Source of the DNA: Pegoplata infirma
Taxonomy: Eukaryota > Arthropoda > Insecta > Diptera > Anthomyiidae
Direction of reading: 5' to 3'
DNA: 64,000 nt
Assembly (NCBI GenBank): GCA_963921195.1
Contig: OY992540.1
Location: forward strand, 177,973,896 to 178,037,895
Positions 52,143 through 61,768 of the stretch are shown in pieces. The stretch's first letter is position 1. Each line of letters starts with the position of its first letter. A program made the translations under genes and the position numbers. The notes beneath the pieces were generated by a model. It ran no database searches. It saw only the letters and a program-made list of their open reading frames with translations, and was not told the DNA's origin.

Positions 52143-52792
52143 CGGTGTTCTATAACTCTCGAATCGAAAGATTTCTAACATGGAACATGAAAAACGAAAC
52201 AGAAACATCGTGAATCTGCACAAAACCTGACTTTTCGCATTCGACTTTTTCTGTAATTTTGTTATGCGGAAACTTTCTGTTTTTCAAAATTATTGATTTT
52301 TTTCAAAATTATTGGAAAGATGAGAGAAAAACTGTTTCTGTAAACCAATTGATCGAAAACTTTTGAAGTTGAAGTGTCAAAATCACTCACATTTAAAAAT
52401 GGTGCGATATTTCGTAAACTAAACAACTATTGAGTTATATAAAATAAAAACAATAATTTTTTCAAGAAAATACTATCAACTAATATTATTAATGACATAC
52501 TACACATCATTTTCATTAAGTTAATTTATTATTTCATTTTTGTATGCCAATGTTACGAGTGCTATTTAAAAAAAAAACGTGAAATTGTGTTTTTTTTGTT
52601 GTGATTTTTATTATTTTCTCGCCTTATTTACCTTTTCGACAGCTAATTTGGAATATTCCAATAAAAATGCTGCCGTTTTCGCATTGATATACAGAAACAA
52701 CTTTTTTTCCAGAATCGAGAAACGATGGAATTTTTTGTTTCATACTTTTCGATGCGAAAACTTTTCGCATAACTTACAGAACACCCCCACAG
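52143..52792. mobile_element. Possible TIR element (GGTGTTCTATAA ends)
   Basis: GGTGTTCTATAACTCTCG at the left and CGCATAACTTACAGAACACC at the right are inverted relatives, with ATTCGACTTTTTC and GATGCGAAAACTTTTCGCAT words inside. No clear target duplication was found. The preceding 52000-52100 stretch has an AGCGGGAT repeat. Confidence 0.35.
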
Positions 52793-52980
52793 GACTTTTT
52801 TCAAAAAAATTTTCGAGACTTGGAAAATTCAAAATTTTTTTTTTTTATCTTTTGAAGTAAATTCTTTCATTCTGTAGAAATTGAATTACAATGGGCTTAC
52901 TAATTTTCCTAATAAGATATTTCTATGAGTGTACCAATAGAAAAGGTTAAAATATATTTAATTTTATGTGTGTTTTATAG

Positions 52981-53116
52981 TCAATGAATATTATGACGAA
53001 GGACTATGATTACTTGCTTAAAGTATTGCTAGTTGGAGATAGTGATGTTGGTAAACACGAAATTTTATCTGGTTTGGAAGATGCATCATCCGAAAGTCCG
53101 TTTTGTAGTGGAAATG
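52981..53116 (+). CDS. Rab40: Rab40 small GTPase, first coding exon
   Basis: Acceptor TTTTATAG|TCAATG places the exon start at 52981; the first ATG is at 52984. It encodes 44 residues ([20 protein letters not shown], then [24 protein letters not shown]) plus the first base of codon 45, and ends at donor [19 protein letters not shown] is the P-loop. The residue after Lys is His instead of Ser/Thr, a peculiarity shared with other Rab40 proteins, which have non-Ser/Thr residues there. Rab40 proteins are unusual Rabs that carry a SOCS box and act as Cullin5 substrate receptors; the SOCS exon would be right of this window. An AG at the acceptor just before the ATG implies an upstream 5' UTR exon. 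Confidence 0.9.
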
Positions 53117-53791
53117 GTAATTATAATTAATCTACATATGGGGCATTCCATGTCAAATCGGACACTTTGATTTTTTTTTAGATTTTTCCCAGTTTGTTTA
53201 CAGTTTTTAGTACCCTTCGAAAACTCCTTCGTGGTAAATCTTCAGATTTTTTTGATGACCCGTTCAAAAGATATCGAATTTTTAAAAATTAAAAACGACA
53301 TTTTTTAAAATTTGCTCCAACCGCTCTAACTGCCCTAATAAAGCCCATAGAGCAACAAAATGTATGACCGACCCACAATATTTTTTTAGTCCAAAGATTT
53401 TCTCTGAACACACCTACCCTCTATCTTTAACTGTTAAGGCGGTCCCCATACAATTTTTTTTATTTTTTGTAAATTTGTTTTATTTAATCAGCTTCTACCG
53501 GCCCAATGGTGAGTCCGAGAAGGGTCATTAGTGAGACCGACCCCCATTTATTTTTACCAAGGTTGGCAATCGAAACGAATAACGGTATCGATATCGGTAT
53601 TGGTATCGTTTTTTATTTATTTCGGTATCGGTATCGGTTACGGTATTTGAGTTGAATCGGTTACGGTATTACCGATACCGAAACGTCGATACCGGTACGT
53701 ACCGGTATTATCGGGAAAAAAAAATGCTAAAAATATAAAAAACGCATAAAAACAAAAAAAAAATATATTTTTTTTTTCAATTTTAATACTG

Positions 53792-56713
53792 TAGACCCAG
53801 TTATTTCTAAGTTTTTGGCTGAATCCGAATTTGACCATAAAAAATCATTTCAATTGCCGGTTTTTCCCCTACCGCCCCCTATAACCCCACGGAGGATTGA
53901 CTTTTAATTCTCATACAAACTTAAAATGAATGTGTACTTTTACGTTTATTTTGCAGCTGAAACCTAAAATGACGACAACAAAGTTATGTGACTCTTCCCT
54001 CAACCCCTAGCACGCCCCTACAACACCCTGAAGGGGGATGAATTTTGAGTGTTTAAAAAATCAAGATGTATGTGGATTTCTATGTTTTTTGGATCGCTAA
54101 AACCGAATATGAATACAAAAAATGTATAATACCCCTCCCTAACTCCCTAGTACCCATTACTACGCCCTATAGGGGATTTAATTTTGAAATTAACCTTCAT
54201 AATTTTGTTAGTGTACATTAGGGTGCTCCAAAAAAATGAAGTTGTTAAATATTGGCCGTAACTCCCCCTAGAAATATGCATTTGGGTGTGAAAATATGTT
54301 TTGCAAAATTATAGGGTAATCGGATGTGGGTAAGGCGTGCCGCATCGGCCCTGAAGTTTGAAAAACGGATTACAAGAGGAAAATATGACTTTTGTGATTT
54401 TCTCAATTTTTTTGGTATTTTGAGTTAAGTTTGAATTCAAATGATTACTGAATTGTGATTTAGAGCTAATTGTCTATCTAATATAGGTATAAAAAATTAA
54501 AATCGGTTGAAAATCAGCCAAGTTATTACAACTTCCCCAGGCAACTAACGTGTGTCAGACCACTTAATCAAGTAAATCGAGCCCCATCTTTGAAATTTAT
54601 TGAAATTATCTACTGTAAAAACATTTTCTTATTCTTCAAGTCCCAATGTACTAAGAAGATACATATTTTTCATATTGCGTTTTGCTAACTTGTTTTAAAT
54701 AAATGCTAAAGTGGTCTGAATTTTTCAACACTATTTTCAAATCTCCAATTTTAAATTTTTATTTTTTTTGTTTAAGAAATTTTAAAAAATCGGCTATTGG
54801 AGTTTAAGGATTTGTTAAGCACATATAAGGGAATAAAAACCCCAAAAATTGTAGGGTTTGCTGTTTTCATTTGGCTATTACAGTGATGTAATTTCGGCGG
54901 ATTTCGGGAAAGTAGTGATTTTTGGCCCTTTTTTAGCTTTTATTTATTTTTTTTGGTTTTTTTTTTACAAACTTGATATGTTTTGGACCGAATTATATCA
55001 ACACGAGATAGAATACTTCAATTTGCAAAATTAGGGCGAAATTGAGATATAACCCCCTGTTAAGGGTCAAAGGTCAAATTTTAGAAAATTTTGAATTTTT
55101 AAACATTAACAGATTTGCTGGGCGGATTTTGCTGAATCTACTTGATGTTATTTTAATTGGTCTAAACTAAATGCCAAATAAGTAAAATTTAGAAATTTAA
55201 CCCTTAAGTGCTGTTGGGGCATATAATTTTTTTAATTTAATGGAGATAATGTAAGTGTATTTTGTTCAAAGGGTCGAATAGGCCCCACCATCACTAAAGG
55301 GTTAATATTCTGAATTTAAATAAAAAGACATGTTAAGGCCTTTAAAAATGACATCAAGTAGTTTCATATATTTCCACTCAGAAAATCTGTTAATGTTTAA
55401 AAATTCAAAATCTTCTAAAATTTTACCTTTGACCTTTAGTTGGGGCAATTTTTAAGTTCCCATTTTTACCCTAAATTTGCGAATTGAAGTATTCTATCTC
55501 GTGTTAATATAATTCGGTCCAAAACATATGAAGTTTCTAAAAAAAAAACAAAAAAAAATAAATAAAAGCTAAAAAAGTGCCAAAAATCACTACTTTCCCG
55601 AAATCCGCCGAAATTACATCACTGTAATAGCCAAATGAAAACAGCAAAGCCTACATTTTTTAAGGTTTTTATTCCTTTATATGTGCTTAACAAATCCTTA
55701 AACTCCAATAGTCGATTTTTTAAAATTTCTTTAACAAAAAATAAAAATTTAAAATTGGAGATTTGAAAACCGTGCTTAAAAATTCAGACCTTTTTAGCAT
55801 AAAATTAAAACAAGTTAGGAAAGAACAATATAATAAATACTCATCATCTTAGGACATTGAAGCTTGAAGAATAAAAAAAATTTATTACAGTAGATAATTT
55901 CAATAAATTTCAAAAATGGGGCTCGAATTCCTTGATCAAGTGGTCTGCCACACGTTAGTTGCCGGGGGAAGTTGTAATAACTCGGCTAATTTTCAACCGA
56001 TTTTAATTTTTAATACCTTATTTGATAGACAATTAACTCTTAATCAAAATTCAGTGACCATTTGAATTCAAACTTTACTTAAAATATCAAAAAAATTGAG
56101 AAAATTAAAAAAGTCATATTTTCCCCTTGTAATCCGTTTTTCAAAATTCAGGACCGATGCGGCACACCTTACCCACATCCGATTACCCTATAATTTTGCA
56201 AAACATATTTTTACACCCAAATGCATATTTCTAGGGAGAGTTACGGCCAATATTTAACAACTTCATTTTTTTGGAGCACCCTAGTGTACATCCTAAGTTT
56301 TAATGAAAATTTCAAAATTAAATCCCCTATAGGGCGTAGTAAGGGGTGCTAGGGAGTGAGGGAGGGGTATTATACATTTTTAGTAGTCATATTCGGTTTT
56401 AGCGGTCCAAAAAACTCAGAAATCCATATACATATTGATTTTGTGTAAACACTCAAAATTCATCCCCATCAGGGGGTTGTTAGAGCGTGCTAGGGGTTGA
56501 GGGAAGGGTCAAATAATTTTTTTTTTGTCATTTTAGGTTTCAGCTGCCAAAAAAATATAAAAGTACTCATTAACTTTAAGTTTGTATGAGAATTAAAAGT
56601 TAATCCTCCGGGGGTTATAGGGGGGCGGTAGGGGAAAAACTGGCAATTGAAATAATTTTTTATGATCATATTCGGATTCAGCGACCCCAAAAACCTAGAA
56701 ATAACTGGGTCTA
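53792..56713. repeat. 2.9-kb near-perfect palindrome
   Basis: TAGACCCAGTTATTTCTA at the left mirrors TAGAAATAACTGGGTCTA at the right. Paired points further in have nearly constant coordinate sums (about 110500): GGATTGACTTTTAATTCTCA with GAGAATTAAAAGTTAATCC, and TAGGGTGCTCCAAAAAAATG with CATTTTTTTGGAGCACCCTA. AAATCCGCCGAAATTACATC also pairs with its inverse near 54890. The spacer is about 100 bp near 55200-55310. It is absent from hAT copy 2, so it inserted after the family was established. It is non-coding. Confidence 0.75.
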
Positions 56714-56936
56714 TCCTCTGGGTCCGGCCACTTTTTTTATTTTGTGTTCCTGTGTAATTTTTGAACCACGAAGTCCTATAAATATCAAAAAAAATCCTTG
56801 GGCACCCACATCGCGGATTAAATAAAAATCTCCAAAAAACTAAAATATACTAAGGGGTTCAGAAAGTTTCTATTGAGAATCTAACTGACACCAAAAAATT
56901 TCGTGAAAATCAATAATTTTCTTCTACTCCCGCATA

Positions 56937-57139
56937 TACCCACTTTACACTATTATACATTTCAATTATACATGCTTAATTTCACCATGTTAGCGAAATA
57001 TTTTTTACAAAAATTTGGCCAGAAATTGTTCACCTATTAGATACGACTAGGTTTCAATCAAAAAAGAATCCATAAATCGTTTGGAAGTTGGTAAATTTTG
57101 ATGTGTATAATGGAAAAGTGTGATAGTGTAAAGTAGGTA
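56937..57139. mobile_element. 203-bp MITE with 3-bp ATA duplication
   Basis: Ends TACCCACTTTACACTAT and ATAGTGTAAAGTAGGTA match at 16 of 17 positions. ATA lies on both sides (56934-56936 and 57140-57142). hAT copy 2 has the unoccupied site inverted (CAACCGCTATGCGGGAG at about 58967). Confidence 0.75.
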
Positions 57140-57824
57140 ATAGCGGTTGAAGTATGACTTTTTTTTGGAAATTTTTACTTAATCCACGATGTGGGTGCTC
57201 AAATATTTGTTTGATTTTTATGAGACTTCGGGTAGGCATTTGGAGTACGATTTTTCATTAAAAAAAAACAAAAAAATTAAAAAATTTCTATTAATTTTTT
57301 TGTAAAAAAATGGGTTTTTAAGAAAAACCGTTTCAATACCGGTACGTACCGGTACCGAAGGAAAAGGTTTCTGGATACCGGTATCCGATACCAAAACTGA
57401 GTTTCGGTATTGGTACCGTTATTCAATTTAAAGGGTTTTGAAACGGATAACGGTATTGAAAAGGTATTGATTGCCAACATTGATTTTTACTTTACAACAT
57501 TTTTTTAAAACATACCTTCGCCCTATCTCCACTCCCTAAGTAGGCTTCCATTAAAAATTGCATTTTTATAAAATTTGTTCCACCTGTTATTTGCATGGGA
57601 GCCTACTAAGGGAGTGGAGATAGGGCGTAGGTATGTTTTAAAAAAATGTTGTGGGGTAAAAATAAATGGGGGTCGGTCTCACTAATGACCCCTCTCGGAC
57701 GCACCATTGGACTGGTAGAAGCGGATTAAATAAAACAAATTTACAAAAAATAAAAAAAATTGTATGGGATTAAAAAAATAAAAAAAATTGAAGGGTGTGT
57801 TCAGAGAAAATGTTTGGACTAATA

Positions 57825-58293
57825 GTGCGTTTACATTGGAATTCTAATCTAGTAAATTGCGATTTTAATTTATTTTGTAATCTGTACCGTTTACATTGGC
57901 ATTTTTTACATTTGAGAAGATTAAGATTGGCATTTATAATAACAAGTTGGTAATAAATGTGTGTGACTGCGTCAAAAGATAGCGACGGTAATTAGTCGTC
58001 GTATGATTAACAAGGCCAGCGACGGCGTTTATAAATAACAATATCGGCGGCATAAACATACTTGGCGGCGTCATCAAAACGGCAGGCTTTGTGTCGGTGT
58101 TTTTCAGTGTTGGAAAATGGAAATAATAGAAATACAGAGTTGTATTTAACTTTACAAGATTGCGTTTGCCGATTAGAGTCTAAACTACTAGATTGAAAAA
58201 AAAAATAAATTTGTATGGGCAATCTAATAGATTGAAACTGGATTGGAGCCACAATCTACTTTAAGCTAGCTTAGAGGACCAGTGTAAATGCAC
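57825..58293. mobile_element. 469-bp TA-flanked MITE
   Basis: GTGCGTTTACATTGGAATTC at the left and GACCAGTGTAAATGCAC at the right form the TIR, with TA at 57823-57824 and 58294-58295. Inner words (ATCTAGTAAATTGCGATT, AATCTAATAGATTG) are also partly inverted. The mirrored arm of the host foldback (TTAGTCCAAAGATTTTC at about 53391) lacks it. Confidence 0.65.
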
Positions 58294-58626
58294 TATAAAA
58301 AAATATTGTGGGTCGGTCATACATTTTGTTGCTCTAAGGGCACTATTAGGGCAGTTAGAGAGGATGGAGCAAATTTTAAAAAATGTCGTTTTGTGTGGGA
58401 GCCCCCTTTAGAAATTGGAGAGAGGGTATTAGAGTATTCCAAAGAAATGTTAAGACGTAAAAATTAATGGGTCGGGCTTGGAAATGACCCCTCTATGACG
58501 CACCATTGGAGCAGTAGAAATTATTTTAAGATTGGAAAATTACAATAAAATTTTATCCCATGATCCTACTGGGCAAAAAATTTGTAGAGTCGATAGAAGT
58601 TTTACACAAAAAAATTAAAAAAAAAT

Positions 58627-60407
58627 CAATGTTGGCAATCGATACCTTTTCAATACCGTTATCCGTTTCAAAACCCTTTAAATTGAATACCGGTACCAAT
58701 ACCAATACCAAACCTCAGTTTTGGTATCAGATACCGGTATCCAGAAACCTTTTCCTTCGGTACCGGTACGTACCGGTATTGAAACGGTTTTTCTTAAAAA
58801 CCCATTTTTTTACAAAAAATTAATAGAAAATTTTTAATTGTTTTGGTTTTTTTTTAATGAAAAATCGTACTCCAAATGCCTACCCGAAGTCTCATAAAAA
58901 TCAAACAAATCTTTGAGCACCCACATCGTAGATTAAGTAAAAATTTCCAAAAAAAAGTCATACTTCAACCGCTATGCGGGAGTAGAAGAAAATTATTGAT
59001 TTTCACGAAATTTTTTGGTGTCAGTTAGATACTCAATAGAAACTTTCTGAACCCCTTAGTATATTTTAGTTTTTTGGAGATTTTTATTTAATCCGCGATG
59101 TGGGTGCCCAAGGATTTTTTTTTGATATTTATAGGACTTCGTGGTTCAAAAATTATTAGCAAAACCGTAAATTTCAAATTGGTTTTACCTTTAGTTCACG
59201 TGTTGAAAAACCCGTTAAAACAGCTTTAAAAACATTGAAGAGTCAGAAAAATATTTGATTTTTTTTGTCACTCACAAATATTTTTACAATTAAACAAAAA
59301 AACTTACACTCAAAAAAATGTTGTATTTTTTTCAAAAATGGCTATAAAAAAGTTTTTTACCCAAAATAAAATATTTCTAATCAAAATTGTTAATTTTTTC
59401 ACGTTAGAAAACTAACTATCACTTTAAAAGGGCACTGTGGAGGGTATTCATGGATTCGGCTAAGTCGAATTTAACTATTCTACTTATTTTGACATATTTT
59501 TTTTACTTTTCTTAACCCATTTTGGACCAAGATCCAATTTTATTTTTATTTATTTGAAAAAGGTACTTTTTTAGGGTAATTAGCAACCGCTGATCTCAAA
59601 AATCTTGTCAAAAAAATTTTTAATGCGCCGTTATCCCAGAAAAGCTTGCATTTTAACTTTTTATGCAATTTAAATGTTTGGATTTATTTGATATTTTATT
59701 AATTTATTTCAAATTAGTAAAATTTGATAATAAATTAAATCTGAAAAAATTTAAAAATAATCAAAAAAATTTAAAGCCGAAAATCAAAAAATGGTAAATT
59801 TTCGTTTTAGCTTGAAACAATTTCTGTACTGATTTGCATTGCATTTCATGGACATATAAATTGCGGTTGTCAAGTGGGGATATTTTTTTTTTAAATGCAG
59901 AAAGATGAGACTTAACACTCGTAACCATAATTACCCGAAATTCCACCTTTTTCATACATAAATATTTTTTTGAAAAAGGTGTTCTCTACTGTTAAACAAA
60001 TGGAACATTTTTATGTCAGAATAACTTCAAAGTCCTGCACTTTGATCAAGGGGATTAGAAAATTACAGTTTTCTCGGTCCGGCAACGTCCCCGCCAACCC
60101 CCTAAAAAAAAACGCTATTTTAATTTTTTTTCACATTTTTAAGGGCATTTTATCAAAAATGCTAAAAATAAATACGTATTTAGTATTAAAATTGAAAAAA
60201 AAAATATTTTTTTTTGTAGTTTTTATGCGTTTTTTATATTTTTAGCATTTTTTTTTCGATAATACCGGTACGTACCGGTATCGACGTTTCGGTATCGGTA
60301 ATACCGTAACCGATTCAACTCAAATACCGTAACCGATACCGAAATAAATAAAAAAACGATACCAATACCGATATCGATACCGTTAATCGTTTCGATTGCC
60401 AACCTTG
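58627..60407. mobile_element. hAT-type element with TACCGG ends, copy 2 (inverted)
   Basis: Starts CAATGTTGGCAATCGATACC and ends GATTGCCAACCTTG. AAAAAAAT is duplicated at 58619-58626 and 60408-60415. It is in reverse orientation to copy 1 and shares its outer 100-500 bp, for example GAGCACCCACATCG and CGGGAGTAGAAGAAAATTAT. It contains a DINE-like tail (59150-59487). Its own target duplication shows it is an independent insertion, not part of the host foldback's mirrored arms. Confidence 0.8.
59150..59487 (+). mobile_element. DINE-1/Helentron-like 3' fragment
   Basis: GGTTCAAAAATTATTAGCAA, TTCACGTGTTGAAAAACCCG, ACACTCAAAAAAATGTTG, GGAGGGTATTCATGGATTCG and GCTAAGTCGAATTTAAC then TTCTACTT match the last third of the 14541 and 43501 copies. 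The 5' hairpin and the GTCCGTCTG block are missing. Confidence 0.6.
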
Positions 60408-60801
60408 AAAAAAATCGAAGAGTACAAACATTTTTAAAAATGAGATTTAAATATTAAAACTTAAAAATCGCATACTAGAGCGCTTTTAAGAATTTTTTGG
60501 GTTGTGTTTTTTTTTAAGTACGTAAAAAAGCAAAAATTCTGAAAAAAAAAATTTTAATTTAGACCATTATTGAAGAAGTTTGAGTAAATGAACAAACTAC
60601 CAATTTTTAAAAATTCGATATCTTTTGAACAAGTCATCAAAAAAATCTGAAAATTTACCACGAAGGAGTTTTCGAAGGGTACTAAAAACTGTAAACAAAT
60701 TGGGATAATCTAAAAAAAAATTTTCAAAGTGTCCGATTTGACATGGAATGCCCCATATATATTCTTAAATATTTGTTCAATGCTTTTATTATTACTTTAA
60801 G

Positions 60802-60995
60802 CTTACAAAACAACAACAATACTTCTAGAAGGCAAACGAGTTAAACTACAGTTGTGGGATACGTCCGGTCAAGGAAGGTTTTGTACAATAATTCGATCTT
60901 ATTCGAGAGGTGCCCAAGGAATTATTCTTGTTTACGATATAACAAATAAGTGGAGTTTTGATGGAATTGATAGATGGCTTAAGGAAGTTGAGGAG
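60802..60995 (+). CDS. Rab40: Rab40 small GTPase, second coding exon
   Basis: Acceptor CTTTAAG|CTTACA at 60801 is in phase 1 with the first exon (codon 45 = G+CT, Ala). It encodes residues 45-109: [20 protein letters not shown], then [53 protein letters not shown] is the G3/switch II block in its Rab40-specific form (other Rabs usually have DTAGQE). KTTTILLEG and [10 protein letters not shown] are likewise diagnostic. The exon ends GAG|GTAAAT in phase 0. The next expected block (HAPGIPK..., NKxD-like box, SOCS box) is not found before 64000, so the gene continues beyond the window. No stop or frameshift is seen. Confidence 0.9.
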
Positions 60996-61768
60996 GTAAA
61001 TAATACACATTTCATTTTAAGTTGAATTTGCCCCTACAAATACTTATGTTGATTTCAATAAAAAGCCTCTTTTCAAATAAAAGACCTCTTTTGAGTGGGC
61101 GGGGCACAGTGGGGCGAGATGCACTTTTTTTGTCAGAATTACTCTACAGCCCTCAATTCTTAGCCGATTTTAAGTTTGTTTTTTGCTGCTTGTAGCTTAT
61201 TAAATTTCGCATCGACTTATGCAGCCCGAATTTTTAATTTAATTTTTAATCTGTTTAAATTTGATTGGAAAAGTAAAAAAAAATGTTTTTTTTTTAGTAT
61301 TTTGGCTGTAAAACGCTAAAAATTTTAGGGATCAAAATGATTATTGGCTTAACTTAAAGGTATTTATAATAGGGTTGCCATTTGCATTTTAAGAAAAAGA
61401 GGACGTCAGCCTTAAAAAGGAGGACATTTGACCCAAAAAGAGGACAGTTTTTTTTAAATAAATTAATTTAGAAAAAGTTAACAACGCGATTCAATATGCA
61501 AAAAAAAATCATTTTTATTAAGAATAAACAATTTTTTTTTCACTAAGAAAAATATATTCCCAATTATATTTCAATATTTTGGAAATATCCATTCAATTAT
61601 ATTTTGGAAATATCTATTTATAATTAAAAAATTTCAAGTTATATTTAAAAAAATTCTAAATATAAGTCAAAAATGTTCAATGTATATCAGAGTTTTCTAT
61701 TTGTACCCTGCAAAAGAAGTCATTACCACTTCCCAGTGGAGTGCTTTAAAACTATCTATCTATATATA
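60996..61768. other. Rab40 second intron, left part
   Basis: Follows donor GAG|GTAAATAATA. It contains a phrase GGGTTGCCATTTGCATTTTA with AAAGAGGACGTCAGCC..AAAAAGGAGGACATTTGACCC at 61375-61450, which looks like the end of a DNA element, but no partner was found. No exon is seen. Confidence 0.5.

Larger units (their letters stand above)
53558..57482. mobile_element. hAT-type element with CGGTATCGG/TACCGG ends, copy 1
   Basis: Starts CAAGGTTGGCAATCGAAACG and ends GATTGCCAACATTG (inverse CAATGTTGGCAATC, 13 of 14). ATTTTTAC is duplicated at 53550-53557 and 57483-57490. The mirrored arm at about 57645-57665 (GGGGTAAAAATAAATGGGGG) is the unoccupied site. About 150 bp at each end is a run of hexamer-like CGGTAT/CGGTTA and TACCGGTA words. 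It holds a 2.9-kb palindrome (53792-56713) and a MITE (56937-57139). Confidence 0.8.
53140..60754. mobile_element. 7.6-kb composite foldback filling the Rab40 intron
   Basis: GGGGCATTCCATGTCAAATC at the left and GATTTGACATGGAATGCCCC at the right start inverted arms of about 150 bp that differ at few positions (CAGTTTTTAGTACCCTTCGA, AAACTCCTTCGTGGTAAAT). They are flanked by ATAT on both sides (53136-53139 and 60755-60758). Inner arms repeat the ~280-bp units seen in the foldback at 26395-31659 (GGTCATTAGTGAGACCGACC, TGTATGACCGACCCAC), mirrored around about 57585. Two hAT elements, a palindrome and two MITEs are inserted. There is no gene. Confidence 0.75.

Noticed and set aside
52143..52792. 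Confident DNA transposon call
   Set aside because: Only about 12 bp of terminal similarity and no target duplication, so it is kept as a low-confidence candidate.
61375..61450. hAT terminus (GGGTTGCCAT...)
   Set aside because: No matching inverted end or 8-bp duplication could be found within the window.
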